DNA of 59,853 nt from Mycobacterium yunnanensis (GCF_025823185.1 NZ_JACKVK010000012.1:1-59853), one strand, 5' to 3'; counted from the first letter of the stretch, positions 32,073-40,747 are shown. The notes: generated by a model not told the origin, from the sequence alone. Translations and numbers: made by a program.

Positions 32073-33074
32073 CTAGCGCTGAGAGCTGCTTCGGACGACG
32101 AGATGCCCCGGTACGACTTCCTGGCGTGGCTCGGCGTCGAGTTCGATCTGGTCGATCAGCATCCGGACCGCGGCGCGCCCCATGTCCTCGGCGTGCAGTT
32201 CGACCACCGAGATCGGTACGGCCGCATGGGCAATCGCCGCACCGTCGCCGATGTTCACCAGCATCAGGTCCTGCGGGATGCGTAGCCCCAGGTCCATCGC
32301 TGCCGATTCCGCAGCCAGCGCCAGCTGGTCCAGGCCGACGAAGAGCGCGTCGGGAGGGTCGGGACCGTCGAGGATGTCGCGTATGGCGGCGTGGGCCACC
32401 GACGGCCTGAAGGCGCCCGGAATGCGCACGCTGCGGCTGGCTACTCCGCGCGTGGCACACCAGGACGTGAAGTGGTGCTCGACGGAGTGGATGTACGAGG
32501 CCGGCGATTCCGGGCTGACGAGCATCGGCCGACGCGAACCGGCGCGTTGCAGATGGTCGAGGACCTCGGCAACCACGCCGGCCCAATCGTTGTCGACCCA
32601 GCTCGCCGCGGCGGAGTCGGTGCGGCCCACCGTGCTCACCGGGGTGCCCCGGCGGTGCGCGGCCGCGAGCAATTCGTCGCCCATGGCGGGGTCGACGGCG
32701 ATCAGCCCGTCGTGAGCGACGTCCAGCTGCATCTGTGCCGGGGCGACCGTCAAGAGGAAGCCGCGTTGATTCGCCTCGATTGCGGCGCCGGCCATCACCC
32801 GCATGAAGTATTCGACCTGCCAGAGCGATTCGGCGTCGACGTCACTCGGCAGCATCGTGATGACCAGGATCCCGGTGCGTCCGCTGCGCAGCGACCGCGC
32901 CGTCACACTGGGCCGGTAGCCGAGCTCGACGGCGATCCGGCGCACCCGCTGCCGGGTCTTCTCGGGCAGGGAACCATTACCGTTCAGCGAATCCGACACC
33001 GTCGTGGTGGACACGTTCGCGGCGAGTGCCACGTCACGCAACGTCACCCTGCCTCCACCGCGCTCAGCCGCCAT
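32073..33074 (-). CDS. LacI-family transcriptional regulator of permease-monooxygenase operon
   Basis: A 333-residue repressor. The HTH is VTLRDVALAANVSTTTVSDSLNG (about 10-32), the hinge RPSVTARSLRSG, then a ligand-binding domain. It lies directly upstream of the permease-monooxygenase operon on the same strand, with two matching palindromes in the 137-bp gap. A TAGATT box at 33083-33088, 8 nt before the ATG, suggests a leaderless transcript separate from the threonine-aldolase operon, whose stop is 93 nt away. Confidence 0.92.
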   Translation of the reverse strand: MAAERGGGRVTLRDVALAANVSTTTVSDSLNGNGSLPEKTRQRVRRIAVELGYRPSVTARSLRSGRTGILVITMLPSDVDAESLWQVEYFMRVMAGAAIEANQRGFLLTVAPAQMQLDVAHDGLIAVDPAMGDELLAAAHRRGTPVSTVGRTDSAAASWVDNDWAGVVAEVLDHLQRAGSRRPMLVSPESPASYIHSVEHHFTSWCATRGVASRSVRIPGAFRPSVAHAAIRDILDGPDPPDALFVGLDQLALAAESAAMDLGLRIPQDLMLVNIGDGAAIAHAAVPISVVELHAEDMGRAAVRMLIDQIELDAEPRQEVVPGHLVVRSSSQR

Positions 33075-33082
33075 GCGCGCTC

Positions 33083-33088
33083 AATCTA
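33083..33088 (-). promoter_or_regulatory. -10 box (TAGATT) of leaderless LacI gene
   Basis: The minus-strand hexamer TAGATT lies 8 nt before the ATG at 33074, within the 93-bp gap after the aldolase gene. Confidence 0.4.
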
Positions 33089-33167
33089 GGCCTTCGCCCA
33101 CGAAATCTCAGCGCAACGACCGACCCGGGCTCGCCTCTTGGGCCTCGGTCGGAGCGATAGGCCCCGC

Positions 33168-34211
33168 TCAACACCCGGCGATGAGGCCGGCCGACAATTC
33201 GTGCAGCGCCGCTGCGAAGCCACGCACGGTGGCGTCATCCGTCTCGTGGGAGCACATCCACCGCACCTCGCCGGTGACGGAGTTCCAGGTCTGAAACTCG
33301 GCGATTCGACGTACCGCGTCGTCGATGGCCGGCGGCAGGATGGCGAAGACCGCGTTCGCCTGGGTTGGCTGGGTGATCGTCAGGCCGGGCACGTCCTCGA
33401 CCAGGCTGCGCAGCAGCGCTGCCTGCGCGTTGGCGTGGTGAGCGCCCCTCAGCCACAGGTCTCCCTCGAGAAGGGCGATGAACTGCGCGGAGATGTAACG
33501 CATCTTCGACGCCAGTTGCATCGTGTACTTGCGGATGTAACCGATTCCCACTGAGCGTGCGGGGTCCAGCACCACGACCAGCTCGCCAAACAGCAGGCCG
33601 TTCTTGGTGCCACCAAGGGACACGACGTCGACGCCAAGGTCGGTGGTCAATGCGCTGAGCGGAACATCGAGGGCCGCAGCCGCATTCGCCAACCTGGCAC
33701 CGTCGAGGTGAACCGACATCCCGTATCCGTGGGCGAGGTCGGCGATATCGGCGATCTCGTCGGGGGTGTACAGCGTGCCGAGTTCGGTGCTCTGGGTGAT
33801 GGACACCACCGAGGGCTGGGCGTGATGGACGTTGCCGAAGTCGCGGGCCAGCTCGCGAACGTGTCGCGGGGTGAGCTTGCCATCGGTGGTGGCTGCGGGC
33901 AGCATCTTCAGCCCGGCCACGCGCTCGGGAGCGCCCCCCTCGTCGGTGTTCACGTGAGCGGAGCTCGCGCAGATGACTCCACCCCACGACGGTTGCATCG
34001 ACTGCAGGGCAACCACGTTCGCGCCGGTGCCGTTGAAGACCGGGAACGCCTCGGCCCGGGGGCCGAAGTGGGACCTGATGATGTCCTGCAGTCGCGCGGT
34101 GTACCGGTCGCGTCCGTAGCTCATCTCCTCGCCGGCGTTCGCCGCGATGAGGGCGTCGAGGACCTCGGGGTGCGCCCCGGACCAGTTGTCGGAGGCCAGT
34201 ACGTATGTCAT
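33168..34211 (-). CDS. Threonine aldolase-like PLP-dependent lyase
   Basis: A 347-residue fold-type I PLP enzyme of the low-specificity L-threonine aldolase/beta-eliminating lyase family. Visible features are the N-terminal SDNWSGAHPEVLDAL, the substrate/PLP segment HLDGAR (168-173) with D170, and the Schiff-base lysine K203 in SLGGTKNGLL. The family cleaves beta-hydroxy amino acids to glycine and an aldehyde. Its start overlaps the stop of the aldehyde:ferredoxin oxidoreductase gene by 4 nt, so an enzyme that makes an aldehyde is translated with one that oxidises aldehydes. It is the last gene of the five-gene operon. Confidence 0.9.
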   Translation of the reverse strand: MTYVLASDNWSGAHPEVLDALIAANAGEEMSYGRDRYTARLQDIIRSHFGPRAEAFPVFNGTGANVVALQSMQPSWGGVICASSAHVNTDEGGAPERVAGLKMLPAATTDGKLTPRHVRELARDFGNVHHAQPSVVSITQSTELGTLYTPDEIADIADLAHGYGMSVHLDGARLANAAAALDVPLSALTTDLGVDVVSLGGTKNGLLFGELVVVLDPARSVGIGYIRKYTMQLASKMRYISAQFIALLEGDLWLRGAHHANAQAALLRSLVEDVPGLTITQPTQANAVFAILPPAIDDAVRRIAEFQTWNSVTGEVRWMCSHETDDATVRGFAAALHELSAGLIAGC

Positions 34212-36091
34212 GTCGGTGTCGATTGGTCGCAGCTTTCGCTAGTGGGGGAGTCGTCTGCCCAGAGCAGACCAAGGGAGGCCAGCGTGATCGGAAGGGGACG
34301 TCCGCGATCGTCCCAGCCGGCCAGGGCGTAGTACTCGCGAACGGACGCGGCGAAGGTCGATCTGTCGAGGACCGCTCCGGCCAGCCGCCCGGCGTCGATC
34401 GGTTCGTCGAAGAACCGGTCCGGCAGCCGGTCGTCTTCGGCGTCGATACCCTCGCGAAGGTTGTACAGCCGCATCAGGTTCCAGCGCCGCCGACCCCACA
34501 TGAAGATCTCGTGATCGCTGGTCAGCCACCCGGTCACGGTGTGGACGAGTTGGGCGACGTGCCGCTGGGTCAGCTCCCGCATCGGCGGGCCGGCGAACAG
34601 GCAGAGACCCAGCGCATCCAGGCCGCTCCACAGGTCCAGTAAGGTCGCGGTGCGGGCCACTCTGGCCGAGTCGAGTCGCTCCATCGGTTCCCACTCGTCG
34701 ACGCCCAGCGTGCGCATCTGACTCAACGCGTTGGACGGCCCGTCGACCGGATCGAAGTCGAGGTCGTGCTCCACGATCTCGTACCGGGGCCCCAGTGGGC
34801 TAACCGCATAGGCCAGCGCCTGCCCGGCCGAGGCCCTGGGGTCATAGCGCCCCAGTTCCAGTCCCTTGACGTGCATCGCCGCGCCGGTGTCGCCGTGCGC
34901 CTCGGCGAGCCGGCGCACCCCCTCGCCGAGCGGCCCGGCGCCGTCGGTTCGGTGCGCGATCCTCTCGGCCGCCGAGGCCAGGCCCTCACCGCCATCGCCG
35001 TTGACTTCTCCGACGTGGGCCCAGACCGCCGACAGCGAGACGGGATCGAGGCCCAGCGCGTGGCAGCGGGCGTGCACGGTCAACGCGGTCGCCAGATCGG
35101 TGATGCCGCACCCGAGGACGAGTGCGGCGAGCCCTTCCTCGTCGAGGCCGCCGAGCCGTTCGTCGACGGCGTTGGCGTATCGCTTGATGCAGTCGTTCGG
35201 GCAGCCGGGACATCCACCTGCGGAGCCGGTCAACGCATCCGCGAGTCGCTCGGCGGCGTCGGCGGGGAACGTGGGCAGGACATTGGTCTCGAAGTTGCGC
35301 GAGGCGGCGTATCCGGTCATGCCGTCGCCGAGGAACCAGCCGCCGAACCCGGTGGGGGACAGCTGCGCTGCGGTCAGCGCGTTGTGCGTCATCCGGCGTC
35401 GGTATCCCTCGGTGACCGCCTCCAGTTCGTCCGGGTCGTACACCGGGGGCAGGTCGCCGGGGATGACGACGATCGCCTTGAGGTTCTTCGACCCCATCAC
35501 CGCCCCGAGACCCATCCGATTGGCGGGATGGATCCATTCGGTGAGGACGCTTGCGTAGCGCACCAGGCGTTCCCCGGCGGGCCCGATCGTGGCGACCGCC
35601 GCCTCGGCGCCGTGACGCCGCTTCAGAGTCTCGGTGGCGACCTGGGTCTCTGCTCCCCAGAGGTCGACCGCCGGACGCAGCTGGGCGCCATTGGGGTCGA
35701 CGAGCAGGTAGGTCGGTTCGGTTGCGCGACCGCGCAACACCACCCCGTCACATCCAGAGGCCTTCAGCGCCATGCCAAATGGCCCGGTGACGCGCGCTTC
35801 GCCGACACCACCAGTCAGGGGCGACTTGGCGACGATGGTGAACTTCGACAGCCCGACGGCATGGTGGCCACCGATGACGCTGGACAGGAACATCAACAGC
35901 GAGGCGGGATCGAACGCGTCGAGCCCCGGTGGCGTCGAAGTCAACAGTTGGCGCACCCCTAGAAGGCCGCCGCCCACGTAGCGTCGCCAAATCCGTTCCG
36001 GCAGCACTTCGGCGGACACCGCACCGGAGGTGAGGTCGACGTGCCGGAGGCGTCCGGTGTAGCCGTACGGCGGGCAGGACGGAGGCGTCAT
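34208..36091 (-). CDS. Aldehyde:ferredoxin oxidoreductase family tungsten enzyme
   Basis: A 627-residue AOR-family protein of the usual length. The N-terminal domain has YTGRLRHVDLTSG and KSPLTGGVGEARVTGPFG. The pterin-binding segment is NRMGLGAVMGSKNLKAIVV (191-209). [4Fe-4S] ligands are C294, C297, C301 (CPGCPNDC) and C497 (DALGLCLFAG). YDPRASAGQALAYAVSPLGPRYE (416-438) is the second cofactor-domain motif. The family oxidises aldehydes to acids with a bis-pterin tungsten centre and reduces ferredoxin or another acceptor. Such genes are characteristic of anaerobes and uncommon in aerobic actinobacteria. No ferredoxin or tungstate-uptake gene is in the window. The ATG overlaps the AKR stop by 4 nt. 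Confidence 0.93.
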   Translation of the reverse strand: MTPPSCPPYGYTGRLRHVDLTSGAVSAEVLPERIWRRYVGGGLLGVRQLLTSTPPGLDAFDPASLLMFLSSVIGGHHAVGLSKFTIVAKSPLTGGVGEARVTGPFGMALKASGCDGVVLRGRATEPTYLLVDPNGAQLRPAVDLWGAETQVATETLKRRHGAEAAVATIGPAGERLVRYASVLTEWIHPANRMGLGAVMGSKNLKAIVVIPGDLPPVYDPDELEAVTEGYRRRMTHNALTAAQLSPTGFGGWFLGDGMTGYAASRNFETNVLPTFPADAAERLADALTGSAGGCPGCPNDCIKRYANAVDERLGGLDEEGLAALVLGCGITDLATALTVHARCHALGLDPVSLSAVWAHVGEVNGDGGEGLASAAERIAHRTDGAGPLGEGVRRLAEAHGDTGAAMHVKGLELGRYDPRASAGQALAYAVSPLGPRYEIVEHDLDFDPVDGPSNALSQMRTLGVDEWEPMERLDSARVARTATLLDLWSGLDALGLCLFAGPPMRELTQRHVAQLVHTVTGWLTSDHEIFMWGRRRWNLMRLYNLREGIDAEDDRLPDRFFDEPIDAGRLAGAVLDRSTFAASVREYYALAGWDDRGRPLPITLASLGLLWADDSPTSESCDQSTPT

Positions 36092-37092
36092 GCGGGAGAT
36101 GGCACGCCGCACTCGAGTGCGAGGTCGGCCCAAAGTTCCTCGGGGATGGCGAGATTCGCCAGCGCCGTGTTCTCGCAGAGTTCGGCGGGGGTGCGAGCGC
36201 CGGTGAGCACCACCCGAACCGCCGGATGCCGGTGGGGGAACTGCAGTGCTGCGGCCTTGAGCGGTACGCCGTGCCGCGCGCACACCGCCGCCATGGCGGC
36301 GGCTCTCGCAGTGATCAGCGGGTCGCTCGGCACGTAGTCGAACGTGGCGCCGGGGGCGCCCGGGTCGGCGAGAACCCCGCTGTTGAAGACCCCGGCGGCG
36401 ACGATCGCCACGCCGCGGTCCTCGGCAAGTGGCAGCAATTCGACGGCCGCGCTCTGGTCCAGCAAGGTCCACCGACCCGCGATCAACACGCAGTCCAAGT
36501 CGACGGCGCGCAGGATGTCCACGGCGGGTTCGCAGTGGTCGATGCCGAGCCCGATCGCGCCGACGACGCCCTCGTCGCGAAGCCTGTTCAGCGCGCGGTA
36601 GGCACCGTCGATCGCGGGCTGGACGTGGTCGTCCGCGTCGTGGACGTGGACGACGTCGACGCGATCCAGGCCGAGCCGGGTCAGGCTCTCCTCCAGGGCG
36701 CGCAGCGCACCGTCGTAGGAGAAGTCGAAGACCGGTACTTCGCGGCCGGTCCCGCGGTAGAAAGGCTGGCCGTCGAATTCCTGGGTCGTGTCTAGCTCAG
36801 CCGACCCGATGACCGCGGGGTCCCGGAGCAGGCGGCCTACCTTCGTCGCGACGGTGAACTCAGCGCGTGGTCGTCGGGCGAGTGCGCGACCGAGGCGGCG
36901 TTCGGCATTGCCGTAGCCGTAGAGAGGGGCGGTGTCGAAGAAGCGTACCCCGTGGTCCCAGGCCGCATCGACGGTCGCGGTGGCGTCCTCTTCCGTCACC
37001 GGGGTGAACAGTCCGCCCAATGGTGCAGTTCCCAGGCCGAGTGGTGTCACCTCGACACCGCGAATGGTCGTGCGGTCCATGCCGAGCGTCAC
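36088..37092 (-). CDS. Aldo/keto reductase, D-threo-aldose/pyridoxal dehydrogenase-like
   Basis: A 334-residue AKR. It begins VEVTPLGLGTAPLGGLF and has the catalytic Asp-Tyr of RFFDTAPLYGYGNAERRLG. The Lys is in FTVATKVGRLL, and the catalytic His position is near VDVVHVHDADDH. This subgroup includes L-fucose/D-threo-aldose 1-dehydrogenase and pyridoxal 4-dehydrogenase, which make lactones. The GTG at 37092 forms a GTGA overlap with the cyclase stop and has GGAG upstream; an ATG at 37080 is the alternative. A lactone-forming dehydrogenase beside a cyclase-type hydrolase is suggestive of lactone formation and opening. Confidence 0.88.
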   Translation of the reverse strand: MTLGMDRTTIRGVEVTPLGLGTAPLGGLFTPVTEEDATATVDAAWDHGVRFFDTAPLYGYGNAERRLGRALARRPRAEFTVATKVGRLLRDPAVIGSAELDTTQEFDGQPFYRGTGREVPVFDFSYDGALRALEESLTRLGLDRVDVVHVHDADDHVQPAIDGAYRALNRLRDEGVVGAIGLGIDHCEPAVDILRAVDLDCVLIAGRWTLLDQSAAVELLPLAEDRGVAIVAAGVFNSGVLADPGAPGATFDYVPSDPLITARAAAMAAVCARHGVPLKAAALQFPHRHPAVRVVLTGARTPAELCENTALANLAIPEELWADLALECGVPSPA

Positions 37093-37712
37093 GGCGCTGG
37101 CTCCGCCACGACGGCGATGACTCGCGCGGGGCTGCCGTCGGCACCGACGATGCGCAGCGGGCTGACGATCAGGTCGAAGTGATCTGGCAGCGCAGCGGTG
37201 TTGGACAGGTTCTCCACGATGATCACGCCGTGCCCGAGCAGGATCTGGTGCACGTCGTCGCACCCGGGGGCGTCCACCGACGGACTGTCGATGCCGACGA
37301 GCCGCACGCCTCTGCCAACCAGGTGGAGCGCGGCATCCGCGTTCAGATGCGTTGAGCCAGACAGGTATTCGGCAGTGTCAGTGCGGTCGCTCCAACCGGT
37401 GTGTACGACGACCCGCTCGCTCGCTACCGCCCCGAGATGCTCCGGCGTGACGACCCTGGCATCGACGGCGATTCGCTGGCTCGCCCCGACCAGCACCTCG
37501 ATGGGGATCTCGTCGACGCCGATCTCACCGGCGACGAAGTGCGACGGCGCGTCCACGTGGGTGCCGCAGTGCGAGTCGATGGTGATCGCCGTGCCGGCCC
37601 AGCCGTCGGACGCAATGTGGGAATAGGGTTGCAGCACCGGCGGAAAGTGGTCGGGCTGATTGGTCGGCATGTCCGGCGAGATGGGCATGCTCAGGTCGAC
37701 GTAGGCCGTCAT
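37089..37712 (-). CDS. Cyclase-family metal-dependent hydrolase (kynurenine formamidase-like)
   Basis: A 207-residue protein with the family signature HCGTHVDAPSHF (48-59), which provides the metal ligands. Relatives hydrolyse N-formylkynurenine, isatin and other amides, lactams or lactones. It begins VDLSMPISPDMPTNQPDHFP, typical of the family. The ATG overlaps the permease stop by 4 nt. In this operon it may open a cyclic or N-acyl form of the imported amino acid or the product of the AKR; the sequence does not say which. Confidence 0.9.
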   Translation of the reverse strand: MTAYVDLSMPISPDMPTNQPDHFPPVLQPYSHIASDGWAGTAITIDSHCGTHVDAPSHFVAGEIGVDEIPIEVLVGASQRIAVDARVVTPEHLGAVASERVVVHTGWSDRTDTAEYLSGSTHLNADAALHLVGRGVRLVGIDSPSVDAPGCDDVHQILLGHGVIIVENLSNTAALPDHFDLIVSPLRIVGADGSPARVIAVVAEPAP

Positions 37713-39190
37713 GCTCGGTCGAACTCCTCGTCCCGCATGACCTCTGGCGTCGCGCGGCGAACGTAGAGCACCCAGGCGGCGCCCAGCAGCAGCCAGACGA
37801 CGACTGCGATCTGCACGCTGCGGCCGAACGTCCAGCCGGCGTCCCACAGCGAGCCCAGGTAGGACTTGTAGATGACGAAGCAGACCACGGCGATGCCGAT
37901 GACGGGGACGATGCCGTGCATCAGCACGTGGAAGCGTGCCCGCTGAAAACGTAGGTGATACACGATGTTCGCGATGTTGACACCGAGGTAGGTCAGCAGG
38001 GCGAGTGACGACGCCATGGTGGCCGACCAGTTGTACTGGCTGGCGGTGCCGAGCGCGGCGCCGAGTGCGAGGGTCACCACCACGGTTACCACCAGGCCAA
38101 GGGTCATCGCGTTGCCGGGTACCCGCGCACCCGGCTTGAGGTGACCCAGCCAGGCGGGGACCGTGCCCTGGCGACCCATGGCGTATAGCGCCCGGCTGCT
38201 GGCGACGTTCTGCGCCAGGAAGATCGCGGTGATCGACGTGAACGCGATCACCGAGATCACGAGCTGTCCGATGCCACCCCAGAACTTGTCGGCCATCGCC
38301 GAGACCGGCGTCCCGCCGTTGGCGACGACGTCGACGACCTGCTGGACGGGAAACGCGGCGACGAAGCCGAGCGCGGTGATGACCCAGTAGGCACCGACGG
38401 CGACCACGGCGACGACGGTGGCGATGGGAATGAACTTGCGTGGGGTGTGCGTCTCTTCGGCCAGCGTGGAGACGGCGTCGAACCCGACGTTGGCTTGGAT
38501 GCCGAACACCAGCGCGGCGAAGATTGCGACCGTGCCACCGGTCGCGGCCGACGGAGTGAACGAGTTGGCGACGTCGGTGGTGGTGAACGACCCGTTGCCG
38601 GTCTGCACGATGAAGATGGTGAGCATCAGCGCGAACACCACCACCGACTCCAGGATCATGAAGATGACCGTGCCCTTGAGGCTCAGGTCGATGCCGCGAA
38701 AGTTGATCGCAGCCACGATCACCGTCATCAGCAGCACGCCGACGGCCCAGGTGAAGTATCCGGTGGGGACGCCGACCTGGCTGAGGATGTCGTTGAAGAA
38801 GAGTGCCCCGATGCCAGGCAGCACGATTTGGGCCAGCAGGTAGAAGCCGTTGAGGATCCAGCCCGCGAAGACGCCGGTCTTCGGTCCGATGGCGCATCGG
38901 ACCCAGGTGTAGGCGCTGCCGGCGCTCGGCAGGGACCTCGACAGGGCTGCGTATGACAGGGCGGTGGGCAGCGTCACCACGATGGCGATGAGGAAGATCA
39001 ACGGCACCACGGGGCCCGCTGTCGCCTCGATCGGAGTGAAGTTGAAGTAGAGGCCGCTGGCAGGCGACATGATGATGGCGCCGAGCAAGGCGGCGCCGAC
39101 CCATGACATGGAGTTCTTGCGCAGGCCCTGGGCCGCAGTGCCGTCGGGCAGGTCGTGGCGTCCTTCGGTGGTACTCGGTTCAGCGCTCAT
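37709..39190 (-). CDS. APC-superfamily amino acid permease
   Basis: A 493-residue transporter with about 12 spans. It starts LRKNSMSWVGAALLGAIIMSPASGLYFNF and contains the APC segment GFDAVSTLAEETHTPRKFIP. It heads the operon permease-cyclase-AKR-AOR-aldolase, all joined by short overlaps. It is divergent from a LysR gene 89 bp away. The imported compound is probably an amino acid or amino acid derivative. It is a distant paralogue of the permease at 30502-31935. Confidence 0.92.
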   Translation of the reverse strand: MSAEPSTTEGRHDLPDGTAAQGLRKNSMSWVGAALLGAIIMSPASGLYFNFTPIEATAGPVVPLIFLIAIVVTLPTALSYAALSRSLPSAGSAYTWVRCAIGPKTGVFAGWILNGFYLLAQIVLPGIGALFFNDILSQVGVPTGYFTWAVGVLLMTVIVAAINFRGIDLSLKGTVIFMILESVVVFALMLTIFIVQTGNGSFTTTDVANSFTPSAATGGTVAIFAALVFGIQANVGFDAVSTLAEETHTPRKFIPIATVVAVVAVGAYWVITALGFVAAFPVQQVVDVVANGGTPVSAMADKFWGGIGQLVISVIAFTSITAIFLAQNVASSRALYAMGRQGTVPAWLGHLKPGARVPGNAMTLGLVVTVVVTLALGAALGTASQYNWSATMASSLALLTYLGVNIANIVYHLRFQRARFHVLMHGIVPVIGIAVVCFVIYKSYLGSLWDAGWTFGRSVQIAVVVWLLLGAAWVLYVRRATPEVMRDEEFDRA

Positions 39191-39265
39191 CTGCCTCGTG
39201 TCCTTCGTGTGCCGGTCCTGGTTAGCAGGGACCCTACGAGCGCTGCGCCGCAGCCGCTGTCCATG

Positions 39266-39271
39266 TAGCGT
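39266..39271 (+). promoter_or_regulatory. -10 box (TAGCGT) of LysR gene
   Basis: TAGCGT ends 8 nt before the GTG at 39280. The start point of transcription would fall inside the inverted repeat, so bound regulator should block its own transcription. Confidence 0.4.
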
Positions 39272-39272
39272 G

Positions 39273-39303
39273 AAGATTCGTGAAGCAATCCTTCACGAAT
39301 CTT
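39273..39303. promoter_or_regulatory. Perfect 13-bp inverted repeat over the LysR start codon
   Basis: AAGATTCGTGAAG (39273-39285) and CTTCACGAATCTT (39291-39303) are exact reverse complements with a 5-bp spacer. They contain the T-N11-A type dyad of LysR sites and include the GTG start at 39280. The repeat lies 83 bp upstream of the divergent permease operon, so one site could serve autoregulation and operon activation. Confidence 0.8.
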
Positions 39304-40218
39304 GAAGTTGCCGACCTTCGCTTGCTCTCCAGCTTTGCAAAGGTCGCGGCGCAGGGTTCGATCACCAAGGCCGCCGCCGAGCTGGACTACGTCCCCTCCG
39401 CGGTGTCACAGCACATCACCGCGCTCGAGCATCGGCTGGGCGGATCCTTGCTGTTCATCCGCAAGCCGGGCAGCCGGTTGGTACTGACGGCGGCGGGGCG
39501 CGCGCTGGCGGATGCCGCCGAGAACATGCTGGCCGCGGCGGCCGTCTTCGGCGACGCGGCGCGCCGGATCTCCGACGGGGACGGGGTGGTCCTACGGGTG
39601 GGCGCCTACGGCACCGCACTCAGCTTCCTGCTTCCCGACGTGTTGACGACGTTGGAGGGCGCCACTCCTAGCGCGCGCATCGAGACCGTCGAAGTCGAAC
39701 CTGCCGAGGGTGTTTCGCTGATCGACACCGGAGAGCTCGACGTGCTCATTGCCCATCGCTATCTGCCAGAGGAGCAGCCACCGTCGGGAGAGAACACCGA
39801 CGCACGTTTCTTGGGCCAGGAGCCCATGCTGGTGCTCACCTCGGCAGCAGGCCCTTCGAAGACTCTGGCGGACTGCATGGACGCCGATTGGGTGGCAGGT
39901 TCTCGCCGCGACGTCGACCGGCAGCTGCTGTCGCGGTGGGCCGGACAATTCGGCTTCCATCCTCGAGTCAGCCACGAGACCCGCGATTGTCACACCGCGG
40001 TCGAGTTGATCGTCAGCGGCGCCGCAGTGGGACTTCTTCCTGCGTCGGTGTTCTCCGCTCCGCACAACCGATCACGGCTGGCCTTGGTCGACTGCGGCCA
40101 GGATTTCGCCCTGCCCCACCGTGACGTTCTGACCATCACCCGGGTGGGGTTCCAGACCCGCGTGGGGGAGCTGCTGCTGGACCGCGTTGCTGAGGCGTTC
40201 GGCAGGATCACCGCCTGA
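39280..40218 (+). CDS. LysR-family transcriptional regulator
   Basis: A 312-residue LysR regulator. The N-terminal winged HTH (about 11-68: LRLLSSFAKVAAQGSITKAAAELDYVPSAVSQHITALE) is followed by the effector-binding domain (about 95-300). The GTG start is within the 13-bp inverted repeat, and no SD precedes it. It is divergent from the aldehyde oxidoreductase operon and is its probable activator; the coinducer should be the imported substrate or an intermediate. Confidence 0.92.
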   Translation: MKQSFTNLEVADLRLLSSFAKVAAQGSITKAAAELDYVPSAVSQHITALEHRLGGSLLFIRKPGSRLVLTAAGRALADAAENMLAAAAVFGDAARRISDGDGVVLRVGAYGTALSFLLPDVLTTLEGATPSARIETVEVEPAEGVSLIDTGELDVLIAHRYLPEEQPPSGENTDARFLGQEPMLVLTSAAGPSKTLADCMDADWVAGSRRDVDRQLLSRWAGQFGFHPRVSHETRDCHTAVELIVSGAAVGLLPASVFSAPHNRSRLALVDCGQDFALPHRDVLTITRVGFQTRVGELLLDRVAEAFGRITA

Positions 40219-40250
40219 GCATCAGGTCGGCCGCGCTTCGATCACCTCCC

Positions 40251-40703
40251 TCAGCGATACGCTGCGGTGCGGTGCGACTCGACATCCGCTGGCGCTACCT
40301 CGCGACCCGACTCGTCAAGATAGTGCAATCGCACCAATTCCCCTGCCGGTGAACGTCGTTCGATCGACGGCCCCTGTACCCGCGGCAGGTGATCGTCACC
40401 CCATTGTCCGAGTGCGCCCAAGACGAGTTGGAGATCGTGTCCGGCCTGGGTGAGGTGGTATTCGTGGCGCTCCCGGCGACCCGGTTCCCGATACGGTCGA
40501 CGTTCGAGCACGCCGTACTCCACCAGGGTAGACAAACGTGCGGCAAGGATGTCCGACGAGACGCCCAGCGCGTCCTTGAATTGATCGAAACGCGTTGCAC
40601 CGCCGCGCGCTTCGCGCAGGACCAGCAGACTCCACCGCTCGCCGACCACGCGCAGCGCACGTTCGATCGAGCACTGTACGTCGTCCAATGATCGGAAGGG
40701 CAT
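40251..40703 (-). CDS. HxlR-family transcriptional regulator
   Basis: A 150-residue regulator with the HxlR winged helix (VQCSIERALRVVGERWSLLVLREARGGATRFDQFKDALGVSSDILAARLSTLVEYGVLERRPYREPGRRERHEYHLTQAG). The ATG at 40703 is chosen because TATCCT lies 6 nt upstream, giving a leaderless transcript; the frame is open to 40904 without support. HxlR proteins often sense aldehydes, quinones or disulfides. It is divergent from an F420-type LLM oxidoreductase, with a GGTTGG/CCAACC dyad between them. Confidence 0.9.
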   Translation of the reverse strand: MPFRSLDDVQCSIERALRVVGERWSLLVLREARGGATRFDQFKDALGVSSDILAARLSTLVEYGVLERRPYREPGRRERHEYHLTQAGHDLQLVLGALGQWGDDHLPRVQGPSIERRSPAGELVRLHYLDESGREVAPADVESHRTAAYR

Positions 40704-40709
40704 GCGCTC

Positions 40710-40715
40710 AGGATA
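40710..40715 (-). promoter_or_regulatory. -10 box (TATCCT) of leaderless HxlR gene
   Basis: The minus-strand hexamer TATCCT is followed by 6 nt and the ATG at 40703. Confidence 0.5.
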
Positions 40716-40747
40716 CGCCTGGATTGACATTTCCCATCCAGGAGCTA

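Noticed and set aside
37713..39104. Long extension of the cyclase frame
   Set aside because: It overlaps the APC permease gene in another frame and has the Arg/His-rich composition of a shadow. The ATG at 37712 begins the known family sequence.
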